The position numbers and the translations under genes were made by a program. Shown in pieces: positions 9,209 to 17,900 of a DNA stretch of 55,148 nt. A model generated the notes under the pieces. The model worked only from the letters and a program-made list of their open reading frames with translations, was not told the DNA's origin and did not search any database. The DNA is taken from contig NZ_JBGORW010000012.1 in assembly GCF_041538065.1 (NCBI RefSeq), positions 1 to 55,148 of the forward strand, given 5' to 3'. This stretch comes from Leptotrichia hongkongensis (GTDB lineage: Bacteria > Fusobacteriota > Fusobacteriia > Fusobacteriales > Leptotrichiaceae). The stretch's first letter is position 1. Each line of letters begins with the position of its first letter.

Positions 9209-9236
9209 TTGACAAAAGCAAAAGTTGGGGTATAAT
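9209..9236 (+). promoter_or_regulatory. Promoter for the beta-glucosidase transcript
   Basis: Perfect TTGACA at 9209-9214 and TATAAT at 9231-9236 with a 16-nt spacer. It is the strongest-looking promoter in the window, as expected for a gene controlled downstream by antitermination. Confidence 0.8.
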
Positions 9237-9268
9237 GTTTATGTAAAGAATATGTAAAATTATAAATT

Positions 9269-9300
9269 AAGGTTATTACTATTTGGATTAGACAAAACTG
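9269..9300 (+). promoter_or_regulatory. BglG/LicT-type ribonucleic antiterminator (RAT) site
   Basis: AAGGTTATTACT, a 9-nt loop region and AGACAAAACTG match the known RAT pattern (GGNTTNTTACTG ... CAGGCAAAACC). Its 3' half is also the 5' arm of the following terminator, so the two structures exclude each other. In known systems a PTS-controlled BglG-family protein stabilises the RAT when the beta-glucoside is present. No such protein is encoded in this window. Confidence 0.75.
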
Positions 9301-9355
9301 AAACGGCGGGAAATGCTTCTAATAAACGTTTTCCACCTTTGGTTTTGCCTTTTTT
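9291..9355 (+). terminator. Regulated leader terminator upstream of the beta-glucosidase
   Basis: GACAAAAC pairs with GTTTTGCC through an imperfect long stem, followed directly by six T. It overlaps the RAT site, giving a classic antitermination switch. Confidence 0.75.
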
Positions 9356-9504
9356 ATTTTCAGATTGTTAATATTTCGCCAAAGAAAAATATTGTAAAAA
9401 AATAAGAAATATTCTTGTTTTTGTGGGGTTTTAGTGCTATATTTTTGATGTAAATAAAATTATTAAAAATATTAAATACAAAAGTTTTTTAGGAGGAGGT
9501 AGAA

Positions 9505-10926
9505 ATGGGATTTAGAAAAGATTTTTTGTGGGGCGGAGCTACTGCTGCGAATCAGCTTGAAGGAGCATTTGATGTGGATGGGAGAGGGCTTGCCAATGTA
9601 GATTTGTCGCCAGTTGGGGAAGACAGGCTTGCTGTGATTACTGGGGAGCGAAAAATGCTGGAATTTGACGATGAGCATTTTTATCCTGCTAAAGGGGCGA
9701 TTGATTTTTATCATAGATACAAGGAAGATATTGCATTATTTGCAGAAATGGGATTTAAGACTTATAGAATGTCGATAGCATGGACTCGTATTTTCCCAAA
9801 TGGAGATGAAGAAACTCCAAATGAAAAAGGGCTTGAATTTTATGAAAATGTATTTAAGGAATGTAGAAAATACGGTATTGAGCCATTAGTTACAATAACG
9901 CACTTTGATTTTCCAATTCATTTAATCAAGGAATATGGCGGATGGAGAAACAGAAAAGTTATTGATTTTTACAAAAGATTGTGTACTGTAATTTTCACTA
10001 GATATAAAGGGCTTGTAAAATACTGGCTTACATTTAATGAAATTAATATTTTATTACACGCACCATTTATGGGAGCAGGAATTGTTTTTGAAGAAGGGGA
10101 AAATAAAAATCAGGTTTTATATACTGCGGCACACAACGAATTGGTGGCAAGTGCTTGGGCTACAAAAATTGGACATGAAATTGATCCTGAAAATAAAATT
10201 GGATGTATGCTTGCAGCTGGAAAATTTTATCCACTTACTTCAAAACCTGAAGATGTATGGACTGCACTTGAAAAAGACAGAGAAAATTATTTTTTCATAG
10301 ATGTGCAGGCTCGTGGATATTATCCTAATTATGCTAAGAAATTTTTTGAAAGAGAAAATATAAATATTGGAATTACAAATGAAGATGAGCAAATTTTGAG
10401 GGAAAATCCAGTTGATTTTGTTAGTTTTTCTTATTATACAACTCGTTGTATTTCTGCTGAAGCTGATAAACTTGGAGAAGGAAACTTGCTAAAAACAATA
10501 AGAAATCCATATATTGAAGTGACAGACTGGGGATGGGGATTAGATCCGTTAGGATTTAGAACAACAATAAACGAAATTTATGACAGATACCAAAAACCGT
10601 TGTTTGTTGTGGAAAACGGGCTTGGAGCTGTGGATGTTCCAGATGCGGATGGATATGTGGAAGATGATTATAGAATTGAATATTTGAGAGATCATATAAA
10701 GGCAATGAAGGAAGCTGTTGAACTGGATGGAGTAGAACTTCTAGGGTATACAACTTGGGGACCTATCGACTTAGTAAGTGCGGGAACAGGAGAAATGAAA
10801 AAACGTTACGGATTTATTTATGTAGATAGAGATAACGATGGAAATGGGACATTGAAGAGAAGCAAGAAAAAATCATTTGACTGGTATAAAAAAGTTATTG
10901 CAAGTAATGGAGAAGATTTGGATTAG
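9505..10926 (+). CDS. bglA: 6-phospho-beta-glucosidase, glycoside hydrolase family 1
   Basis: Hydrolyses phosphorylated beta-glucosides such as cellobiose-6P after PTS uptake, in the cytoplasm. The N-terminal GH1 signature FLWGGATAANQLEGA is at 8-22. The acid/base Glu is E179 in TFNEIN and the nucleophile is E370 in VVENGLG. The C-terminal block VSAGTGEMKKRYGFIYVD holds the Ser, Lys and Tyr that bind the 6-phosphate, which separates this enzyme from plain beta-glucosidases. The length of 473 aa is normal. The ATG follows AGGAGGAGG. No PTS permease gene is adjacent, so uptake is supplied elsewhere. Expression is probably switched by the RAT/terminator pair in the 5' leader. The symbol is by family; bglB or ascB homologues are close relatives. 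Confidence 0.92.
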   Translation: MGFRKDFLWGGATAANQLEGAFDVDGRGLANVDLSPVGEDRLAVITGERKMLEFDDEHFYPAKGAIDFYHRYKEDIALFAEMGFKTYRMSIAWTRIFPNGDEETPNEKGLEFYENVFKECRKYGIEPLVTITHFDFPIHLIKEYGGWRNRKVIDFYKRLCTVIFTRYKGLVKYWLTFNEINILLHAPFMGAGIVFEEGENKNQVLYTAAHNELVASAWATKIGHEIDPENKIGCMLAAGKFYPLTSKPEDVWTALEKDRENYFFIDVQARGYYPNYAKKFFERENINIGITNEDEQILRENPVDFVSFSYYTTRCISAEADKLGEGNLLKTIRNPYIEVTDWGWGLDPLGFRTTINEIYDRYQKPLFVVENGLGAVDVPDADGYVEDDYRIEYLRDHIKAMKEAVELDGVELLGYTTWGPIDLVSAGTGEMKKRYGFIYVDRDNDGNGTLKRSKKKSFDWYKKVIASNGEDLD

Positions 10927-10963
10927 CATTTGAAATTATTTATTGAAGAAATTAGTAAAAAAT

Positions 10964-11000
10964 AAGGGGATTTTTAAAATAGCGAATCCCCTTTGCTTTT
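10964..11000 (+). terminator. Terminator after the beta-glucosidase
   Basis: AAGGGGATT pairs with AATCCCCTT (9 bp) around a 12-nt loop, followed by a weak T-rich tail TTGCTTTT. Confidence 0.65.
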
Positions 11001-11094
11001 ATGTCAAACTTTTTAAAATGAAATTGAGAAACTTAAATAAAATGCGAATTATAGAAAAAATAAAAATGTAATAATAAATCCTTCTGAAAATAGG

Positions 11095-11338
11095 AATAAA
11101 TTTTTATAATAACTATTTCATAATTATTCAACTTTTTTCTTTTTTATTTTCGTAGGATTGCTCATTGCCGCAAATCCTTACCTTGCAATAAAGATTCATC
11201 CTAATAATTAAAAATTATGGCAAGATTGCTACGCAATAACCTATGGCTACTCTACGGCATTTCTCTGCACTGACAAAAAACTCGCTATGCTCAAACAGTT
11301 TTGCCAGCACAGAAAAACGCTCCGACGGATTAGTATTA
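11095..11338. repeat. MITE-like intergenic element, copy A2
   Basis: Second copy of the element at 3706-4051: the same blocks in the same order, with about 60 extra nt inserted between GCAAATCCT and AACCTATGGCT. It ends with GACGGATTAGTATTAA. Confidence 0.6.
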
Positions 11339-11407
11339 AAATGAAATTGAGAAATTTAAATAATATCAGAATTTTATAAAAAATAAAAATACAAAGGGAG
11401 AATTGGT

Positions 11408-12148
11408 ATGAGTATATTTTATTGGAATAATAGATTTAGCAAGATAAGAGTCTTTTCAGGAGCACAATTAAAATATATCGCTTTTTTATCAATGTTGATA
11501 GATCATGTGAATAAGGCTTTGATGTATCCTTTGCTAACAGAAAATGGATTTTTAAGATATGTGAGTGATGTATTTGATATTTTGGGAAGAGTTGCATTTC
11601 CGCTTTTTATGTTTTTTCTTGTGGAAGGCTTTTTTAAAACAGGAAATAGATTCAAATATCTTTTAAATTTGATTGTTTTTGGAATTATTTCTGAAATCCC
11701 ATTTGACTTGTTCCAGTCAGCAGTACTTTTTCAGCCAAATTCAAATAACGTAATGTTTACATTGGCTTTAGCATTAGTTATGATTTGGGTTATTGATGAA
11801 TTGAAAGTGCCAAAATCATATATAATTCCCTCAGTATTATGGTTTCCTGTTTCAATAATAATTGTTATAACAACTTGCCTGTTGTCGATGATTTGGGGAT
11901 TGGACTATGAATATCACGGAATTTTGATTGCATATTTTTTCTATATATTTCGTAATAATCCAATATTATCAATTATAGGAGGATATCTTTCGATTGTTAA
12001 GACTCCATGGGCTTTGCTAGGATTTGGATTGACACTTACTTATAATGGGAAGAGAGGAAAACAGAATAAAATTTTGAATTATTTGTTTTATCCTGTACAT
12101 TTATTAATTTTAGGGCTATTGAGACTATGTTTTAAAATAGGAATTTAG
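11408..12148 (+). CDS. TraX family membrane protein
   Basis: A polytopic inner-membrane protein of the TraX/acyltransferase-3-like group. The family's first TraX member acetylates F-pilin, but most chromosomal members have no known substrate. The diagnostic N-terminal block is present: SGAQLKYIAFLSMLIDHVNKA (about 17-37), then GRVAFPLFMFFLVEGFFKTGN and FKYLLNLIVFGIISEIPFDLF, followed by further hydrophobic helices to residue 240. The length of 246 aa is typical. AAAGGGAG precedes the ATG. No conjugation genes are nearby, so a role in conjugation is unlikely. The fragment of another membrane-protein gene follows directly. Confidence 0.85.
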   Translation: MSIFYWNNRFSKIRVFSGAQLKYIAFLSMLIDHVNKALMYPLLTENGFLRYVSDVFDILGRVAFPLFMFFLVEGFFKTGNRFKYLLNLIVFGIISEIPFDLFQSAVLFQPNSNNVMFTLALALVMIWVIDELKVPKSYIIPSVLWFPVSIIIVITTCLLSMIWGLDYEYHGILIAYFFYIFRNNPILSIIGGYLSIVKTPWALLGFGLTLTYNGKRGKQNKILNYLFYPVHLLILGLLRLCFKIGI

Positions 12149-12153
12149 AATAG

Positions 12154-12300
12154 AGTTTGCGTGAAGGAACGATAATTAGCATGGCTCTGTTTGGGCCTTT
12201 ACTTGGAATATTTATGCCAAGAATTGAAAAACTCTACGAAAAATGGGATTTAGTTGATGGAAAAAGTCAGATTGAGAAGGAAATAGAAGGATTGGAATAA
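12154..12300 (+). pseudogene. C-terminal remnant of a YczE/YitT-like membrane protein
   Basis: The frame opens right after a stop codon and reads SLREGTIISMALFGPLLGIF, then a charged tail of about 28 residues. The REGTIIS...GP pattern resembles the end of the last helix of YczE/DUF6198 membrane proteins, in which the REGT motif is conserved. The rest of the gene is absent; the TraX gene ends 6 bp upstream. An internal ATG at 12181 could start a 39-aa peptide, but no ribosome binding site supports it. Confidence 0.55.
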
Positions 12301-12338
12301 AAGATAAATTTTATAAAAAATATTGAAGGAGATTAGTT

Positions 12339-12725
12339 ATGAAAATAAATCATGTAGCAATTTATGTAAAAGATTTGGAAAAAACAAAGGAATTTTATGA
12401 GAAATATTTTGAAGCAAGGGCAAATGAAAAATATCATAATAAAAATACTGGATTACAGACTTATTTCCTAACTTTTCCTGATAGTGAAGCAAGGCTTGAA
12501 ATAATGTCACGTCCTGAACTTTCGGAAAGAAATGATAAAATAATGAATGAAGGCTTTATTCATCTTGCTTTTAGCGTTGGAAACAAAGAGAATGTCGATA
12601 AATTGACAAAAAGACTTGTAAATGATGGATTTAGATGTTTAAGTGGGCCTAGGACGACTGGAGACGGATATTATGAGAGCGTTATTGAGGATTGTGAAGG
12701 GAATTTAATTGAAATAACAGAATGA
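12339..12725 (+). CDS. Glyoxalase/VOC superfamily metalloprotein (lactoylglutathione lyase-like)
   Basis: A small metal-dependent enzyme with two beta-alpha-beta-beta-beta modules. The predicted metal ligands are in place: H5 (KINHVAIYV), E54 (ARLEIM), H75 (FIHLAFSV) and E125 (GNLIEIT). The 128-aa length and the GYYESVIEDCEGNLIE end match the group annotated as lactoylglutathione lyase or GloA2, which removes methylglyoxal or acts on a related small molecule. The exact substrate is not decided. The binding site GAAGGAGATTAG precedes the ATG. The downstream flavin reductase-like gene follows within 95 nt in the same direction and may share its transcript. Confidence 0.85.
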   Translation: MKINHVAIYVKDLEKTKEFYEKYFEARANEKYHNKNTGLQTYFLTFPDSEARLEIMSRPELSERNDKIMNEGFIHLAFSVGNKENVDKLTKRLVNDGFRCLSGPRTTGDGYYESVIEDCEGNLIEITE

Positions 12726-12819
12726 TAAAATATTTGTTTGCAAATTGAGAAAAAAGATTTGGGGAGTATAATTACTAAAAAGATACATAAAAATTTTCAT
12801 ATATTGAGGAGTGGTAATT

Positions 12820-13413
12820 ATGTTTAAAAAATTAGAAAAAAATGGATTTTATTATGGATTTCCAGTATTACTGATGACTACAAAGGATAAAGAAACAGGC
12901 AAAAGCAATGTAACTCCGTTATCATCTTCATTTGTACTTGGAAAATCAATAGTTGTGGGAATAGGATTTGGAAATAAAGGATTTAAGAATATTGAAGCTG
13001 GATCGGACGTAACTTTTAATGTTCCAGATGAAAACTTATACGAAAGTGTGAAAAATATTGAAAAATTTACAGGCGATACAGAAATATCAGAAGTAAAGCA
13101 AAATCTTGGATATACATACTGTGAAGATAAGTTTAAGATTGCAGGATTTACTGAACTAGCTGGTAAAATGGTAAATTCTGTGAGAATAAAGGAGTGTCCA
13201 ATTCACATAGAGGCAAAAGTTACAGATATTCAAAAAAAAGACTGGTTTGCCATAGTAACCTGTGAAATACAGGGAATTTTTGTTGATGAAAAAATAATGA
13301 AGGATGATTCTCACATCGATACAAAGAAATGGAAACCATTAATTTATAAATTTAGGGAATATACCTCAACAGGCGATAGATTGGGATTGAATTTTAATTT
13401 TCAGGAAGTTTAG
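12820..13413 (+). CDS. Flavin reductase-like (FMN-binding split-barrel) protein
   Basis: A cytoplasmic FMN-binding oxidoreductase of the DIM6/NTAB-like group. The sequence runs YYGFPVLLMTTKDKETGKSNVTPLSSSFVLGKSIVVGIGFGNKGFKNI, which is the flavin-binding start of the family. It ends with RLGLNFNFQEV after a conserved W-KPLIYKFREY segment. The product is 197 aa. A GTG nine bases upstream is in frame but lies inside the ribosome binding site GAGGAG, so the ATG at 12820 is chosen. The substrate is unknown; members reduce flavins or small electrophiles. Confidence 0.8.
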   Translation: MFKKLEKNGFYYGFPVLLMTTKDKETGKSNVTPLSSSFVLGKSIVVGIGFGNKGFKNIEAGSDVTFNVPDENLYESVKNIEKFTGDTEISEVKQNLGYTYCEDKFKIAGFTELAGKMVNSVRIKECPIHIEAKVTDIQKKDWFAIVTCEIQGIFVDEKIMKDDSHIDTKKWKPLIYKFREYTSTGDRLGLNFNFQEV

Positions 13414-13443
13414 AAAAGAGTTTGGTAGAGTAATTTTTTAGTA

Positions 13444-13482
13444 AACATAGATTATAAAATATATTGCGACAAACTAAAAAAA
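13444..13482 (+). repeat. Short dispersed repeat D, copy 1
   Basis: A block of nearly 40 nt (AACATAGATT, then ATATATTGCGACAAACTAAA) recurs at 47633-47672 with only a few differences. Both copies lie in the 3' region just after a rightward gene. Confidence 0.5.
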
Positions 13483-13515
13483 TACTTTGGTCATAATTGA
13501 TTGAAGTATTTTTTT
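13476..13515. terminator. Bidirectional terminator after the flavin reductase-like gene
   Basis: A perfect 12-bp stem, AAAAAAATACTT / AAGTATTTTTTT, with a 16-nt loop. It gives a T-run on either strand. Confidence 0.7.
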
Positions 13516-13603
13516 ATAGCTAAGAAAAATGATTTAGGGAATAAAAAGAAAGTATGATAAAATTAGAATAGAAACGAAAAATATAGATAAATTGGGAAGA
13601 TAA

Positions 13604-13756
13604 GAAAAAGAAAAAAAGCTAGTAGGAATGATTTATGATGCTAATTATTATAAAGAACTTTTGAAAGAAAGAATGAAAGCGAAAGAGTTATGTCATGAAT
13701 ATAATTATTCGTTAAAGTCGTCAGAAATAGAAAAACAAAATGAAATTTTAAAATAA
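13604..13756 (+). pseudogene. N-terminal fragment of maltose O-acetyltransferase
   Basis: The frame reads EKEKKLVGMIYDANYYKELL, continues with KERMKAKELCHEYNYS and ends EIEKQNEILK before TAA. This is the Mac domain (PF12464) found at the N-terminus of maltose/galactoside acetyltransferases. The hexapeptide-repeat catalytic domain is missing and the original start is replaced by TAA, so this is a remnant. It sits at the left edge of the hicAB-cas13a island, as expected for a gene broken by an insertion or deletion. Confidence 0.65.
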
Positions 13757-13933
13757 AAAAAAGTAAATAATCTTAAAGATTTACCGCTACTATCGAGTTT
13801 ATCAATAGCAGTGACGATATTAATTGGATTGTTATCAAACAAACTAAAATTGCATAAAATATAGGTTATTTAGTTTTTGTAATATCACAACTTTTTAATT
13901 ATATTTTAATAAAAAATATTTTAAAAAGGTATT
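13757..13933 (+). other. Remnant membrane segment and AT-rich spacer
   Basis: A frame ending at 13864 encodes DLPLLSSLSIAVTILIGLLS followed by NKLKLHKI, one clear membrane helix with a basic tail, but it has no start codon or ribosome binding site. It is probably the tail of a lost gene. The remainder is plain AT-rich sequence up to the hicA promoter. Confidence 0.35.
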
Positions 13934-13962
13934 GACTACGTGTAAAAAATGTAGTATACTAA
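13934..13962 (+). promoter_or_regulatory. hicA promoter with ACGT inverted repeat in the spacer
   Basis: TTGACT, 17 nt, TATACT. The spacer holds an imperfect inverted repeat (CTACGT ... ATGTAG) placed where a repressor would block RNA polymerase. The same promoter design recurs at 20461-20489 and 21044-21072. HicB is the natural candidate repressor. Confidence 0.75.
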
Positions 13963-14009
13963 TAATGTGATAAGGGAAATCACTGATTGATTATTTTATA
14001 TGAAGAAAA

Positions 14010-14069
14010 CCTTAAATAATTTACATAATGAAGAGGTTTTTACGTTATTCAACGTAAATAATTTTAAGG
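14010..14069 (+). promoter_or_regulatory. hicA leader structures
   Basis: Two competing elements are visible. One is the inverted repeat TTTACGT / ACGTAAA at 14039-14058. The other is a longer pairing of CCTTAAATAATTTAC (14010-14024) with GTAAATAATTTTAAGG (14054-14069), which would cover the start of the AAGGAGG ribosome binding site. HicA translation may therefore be restrained by RNA structure as well as by repression. Confidence 0.45.
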
Positions 14070-14079
14070 AGGTTTAGCA

Positions 14080-14262
14080 ATGAGTGCTAAAGATGTCTGT
14101 AAAATAATCGAGAAAATCGGTGGAGAACTAGTAAGAACAAGAGGAAGCCATAGACAATATAGGCTATTAAATGGGAATTTAGTAACAGTACCTTATCCAA
14201 AAAAAGATATTCCGTTAGGAACTTTGAGAAGTATTGAAAGACAATCAGGGATTAAATTCTAA
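14080..14262 (+). CDS. hicA: HicA family toxin (mRNA interferase)
   Basis: A 60-aa double-stranded-RNA-binding-fold ribonuclease that cleaves mRNA when free of its antitoxin. Family marks are complete: KDVCKIIEKIGGELVRTRGSHRQY with the catalytic His in GSH (residue 24), VPYPKKDIPLGTLRSIERQSGI at the C-terminus. The usual HicA is 55-80 aa. A strong AAGGAGG lies 8 nt upstream of the ATG. It is the first gene of the hicA-hicB pair. A hairpin terminator lies between the two genes, an arrangement that would favour separate control of toxin and antitoxin. Confidence 0.92.
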   Translation: MSAKDVCKIIEKIGGELVRTRGSHRQYRLLNGNLVTVPYPKKDIPLGTLRSIERQSGIKF

Positions 14263-14295
14263 TCCCTTGTCTATACTTCTTGTCTTTGCAAAATT

Positions 14296-14320
14296 TTTAG
14301 TCTTAGACTAATTTTTTTTC
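14296..14320 (+). terminator. Terminator between hicA and hicB
   Basis: TTAGT / ACTAA stem (TTAGTCTTAGACTAA) followed by eight T. It may reduce hicA-hicB readthrough. Confidence 0.6.
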
Positions 14321-14329
14321 TCACAAAAA

Positions 14330-14342
14330 TATAATACGTATT
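14330..14342 (+). promoter_or_regulatory. Possible hicB promoter -10 with overlapping palindrome
   Basis: TATAAT at 14330-14335 overlaps the perfect palindrome AATACGTATT at 14333-14342, which has the same TACGTA core as the operators at the hicA and micropeptide promoters. No good -35 box is seen, so the promoter call is weak while the palindrome is clear. Confidence 0.4.
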
Positions 14343-14364
14343 TAATGCGGATAAGGAGCAAAAA

Positions 14365-14790
14365 ATGTTAAAAAGAGATGTGATGTATCCAGCGATAGTA
14401 ACAAAAGAAGATGAAGTGTACTATGTTGGACTTGTAGATTTTGATAGGTTAGAAGACGGGAATATAAATTATTATGCAACATATTCCGAAGATTTAGAGA
14501 AAGTGAGTGCAGCGATTAGAGAAAGTTTAGCATTGTATTTGGCGGATTTGTTAGATATGAAAAAAGAATTTCCAGAACCATCAAAACTAGAAGATATAAA
14601 ATTGAAAAAAAATCAGTTTATCCAAGTGATTTCGGTAGATCCTGTTTATGAAGCAGCCAAAGTAACAAATGTATTGAAAAAGAAAACAGTAAATATACCA
14701 GCTTGGTTAGATATAGTGGCTCAAGAGAAAAAAATCAATTTTTCACAATTATTACAAAAAGCATTAAAAAAAGAATTGGGAATCGAGTAG
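14365..14790 (+). CDS. hicB: HicB family antitoxin
   Basis: Binds and neutralises HicA, and in other systems represses its own operon. The N-terminal 70 residues form the degraded RNase H-like HicB fold (YPAIVTKEDEVYYVGLVDFD, then a helix with SAAIRESLALYLADLL). The C-terminal part, KKKTVNIPAWLDIVAQEKKI followed by NFSQLLQKALKKELG, has the strand-helix-helix pattern of a ribbon-helix-helix DNA-binding domain. The length is 141 aa, normal for RHH-type HicB. AAGGAG precedes the ATG. Cas13a starts 137 bp downstream in the same direction. The ACGT-type inverted repeats at three nearby promoters are candidate binding sites. Confidence 0.9.
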   Translation: MLKRDVMYPAIVTKEDEVYYVGLVDFDRLEDGNINYYATYSEDLEKVSAAIRESLALYLADLLDMKKEFPEPSKLEDIKLKKNQFIQVISVDPVYEAAKVTNVLKKKTVNIPAWLDIVAQEKKINFSQLLQKALKKELGIE

Positions 14791-14841
14791 TGTACTTAAA
14801 TTGGATTCATAGTTTAATGTTAATTAATAAAGTTTTAGAAA

Positions 14842-14895
14842 TACTCGAATAATTTTAATATTGTACATTTTTTCAATTTTTAATTATTTGAGTAT
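14842..14895 (+). promoter_or_regulatory. 14-bp inverted repeat upstream of cas13a
   Basis: ATACTCGAATAATT and AATTATTTGAGTAT match at 13 of 14 positions around a 26-nt spacer. The right arm ends 32 nt before the cas13a start. It could be an operator or a leader stem-loop. Its outer bases resemble the ends of repeat family C, so it may derive from such an element. Confidence 0.55.
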
Positions 14896-14927
14896 ATTTA
14901 ATATAAATTTTAGAAAGTGGGTAAAAT

Positions 14928-17900
14928 ATGAAAGTAACAAAGATTGATGGTTTATCTCATAAAAAATTTGAAGATGAAGGAAAACTTGTAAAATTTAGAG
15001 ATAATAAAAATATAAATGAAATGAAGGAAAGACTAGAGAAATTAAAGGAATTAAAATTAGATAATTATATAAAAAATCCTGAAAATGTAAAAAATGAAGA
15101 TAAAGAGGCAGAGAAAGAAACTAAAATCAGAAGAACTAATTTAAAAAAATATTTTTCAGAAATAATTTTAAGAGAAAAAGATAAGAAATACCTCCTAGTA
15201 AAAACTAAAAAATTTAAAAATATTAATCAAGAAATGGATTATTATGATATAAAAAAGAAAGAAAATCAGCAAGAAATTTTTGATGTATTAAAAGAAATTT
15301 TAGAATTAGAAATCAAAGAAAATCAAGAAGAAAATATAGATTTTGATTCAGAAAAATTAAAAGAAGCGTTTGAAAAAGACTTTATTAAAAAAGTATCGAA
15401 AATAGAAGCAGTAAAAAAATCGTTAGAAATAAATAGAGCTAATTATAAAAAAGATTTTGTTGAAATAGGAAATGATAAATATGAGAATGTAAAAGGTGAA
15501 AATAAAAGAAGCCGTGTTTATGAATATTATAAAAAATCTGAAACTCATGAAAAATTTAGAAAAAATATAACAGAAGCATTTGAAAAATTATATACTGAAG
15601 AAAATATAAAAGAATTATATTCAAAGATAGAAGAAGTTTTAAAAAAAACACATTTAAAATCAATTGTACGAGAATTTTATCAAAATGAAATAATTGGAGA
15701 GAGTGAATTTTCTGAAAAAGGTGAGGATGGAATATCAATTTTATATAATCAGATAATAAGATCAAATGAAAAAAAAGAAAAATTTGTTAAATTTTTAGAA
15801 AATATAGAAAATTTACAATTAAAAGAATTAACAAAATCACAAATTTTTTATAAATATTTTTTAGAAAATGAAGAATTAGATGATGAGAATATAAAAAATG
15901 TATTTTGCTATTTTGTAGAAATAGAAGTAAATGATTTATTAAAGGGAAATGTTTATAGAGTAAGCAAAATTTATGAAAATAAAATAAAAAATACTTTTGA
16001 ATATAATAAACTAAAAAAATTAGTTATAAATAAGCTTGAAAATAAATTAAATAATTATGTTAGAAATTGTGGGAAATATAATTATCATATGGAAAATGGG
16101 GATATAGCAACGAGCGATATTAATATGAGAAATAGACAGACAGAAGCCTTTTTGAGAAGTATTATAGGTGTTTCATCATTTGGATATTTCTCACTAAGAA
16201 ATATTCTTGGAGTTAATGATGATGATTTTTATGAAATAGAAGAAGATTTAACTGAAAAGAAAAATAATTTGTTAGAAAATGCAAAAAAAGACATCACAAA
16301 TAAAAATTTCTTTAAAGAAGTTGTAGATAAAAGTTTTGAAAAAAAAGGAATTTATAGCATAAAAGAAAATTTGAAAATGTTTTACGGAGATAGTTTTGAT
16401 GATGCCGATGAAGATGAATTAAAGCAATTTTTTGTAAATATGCTAAATGCAATAACAAGTATCAGGCATAAAGTAGTTCATTATAATATGAATACGAATT
16501 CTGAAAATATATTTAATTTTTCTGATATTGAAGTTTCAAGGCTATTAAAGAATATTTTTGAAAAAGAAACAGACAAAAGAGAATTGAAACTTAAAATATT
16601 TAGACAATTAAATAGTGCTGGTGTTTTTGATTACTGGGAAAGTTGGAAAATAAAAAAATATTTAGAAAATATAGAATTTAAATTTGTGAATAAGAATATT
16701 CCTTTTGTTCCATCTTTTACAAAATTATATAATAGAATAGATAATTTAAAAGGAAGCAATGCTTTAAATTTAGGATACATTAACATTCCAAAAAGAAAAG
16801 AAGCTAGAGATTCACAAATTTATTTATTAAAAAATATTTATTATGGGGAATTTGTTGAAAAATTTGTTAATAATAATGATAATTTTGAAAAATTATTTAG
16901 AGAAATTATTGAAATAAATAAAAATGCTGGAAGAAATAAACAAACAAATTTCTATAAATTAGAAAAATTTGAAGCATTAAAAGAAAATACTCCGACAGAA
17001 TATCTTGAAAAATTACAAAGTTTGCATCAGATTAATTATGATAGAGAAAAAATAGAAGAAGATAAGGATATATATGTTGATTTTGTGCAAAAGATATTTT
17101 TAAAAGGATTTATTAATTATTTGCAAGAGTCAGATTCATTAAAATCGTTAAATTTATTGAATTTAAAAAAAGATGAAGCAATAGCTAATAAAAAAAGTTT
17201 TTATGCTGAAAAATTAAAATTATGGCAAAATAATGGAAGTAATTTATCTAAAATGCCAGAAGAAATATATGATTATATAAAAAAAATTAAAATAACTAAA
17301 ATAAACTATAGTGATAGAATGAGTATTTTTTACTTGCTTTTAAAACTTATTGATCATAGAGAATTAACTAATTTAAGAGGAAATCTTGAAAAATATGAGA
17401 GTATAAATAAAAATGAAATTTATTCAGAAGAATTAAACATAGTTAATTTAGTAAGTTTGGATAATAATAAAGTGAGAGCTAATTTTAATTTGAAGCCTGA
17501 AGATATAGGAAAATTTTTAAAAACTGAAACTTCGATAAAAAATATTAATCAATTAAATAATTTTAGTGAAATATTTGCTGATGGAGAAAATGTTATAAAA
17601 CATAGATCTTTTTACAATATTAAAAAATATGGTATTTTAGATTTACTTGAAAAAATTGTGGCTAAAGCTGATTTAAAAATTACAAAAGAAGAAATAAAAG
17701 AATATAAAACTTTACAAAAAGAATTAGAAAAAAATGATTTTTATAAAATTCAGGAAAATATTCATAGAAAATATAATCAAAAACCAAATTGGATTTCAAG
17801 AATTGAAAATAAAAAAGATTTTAATGATTATAAAAAAGCTATTGAAAATATACAAAATTATACTCAATTAAAAAATAAGATTGAATTTAATGATTTGAAT

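Noticed and set aside
11408..12148. Conjugative element suggested by a TraX homologue
   Set aside because: No relaxase, pilus or mating-pair genes nearby; TraX-like proteins are common on chromosomes.
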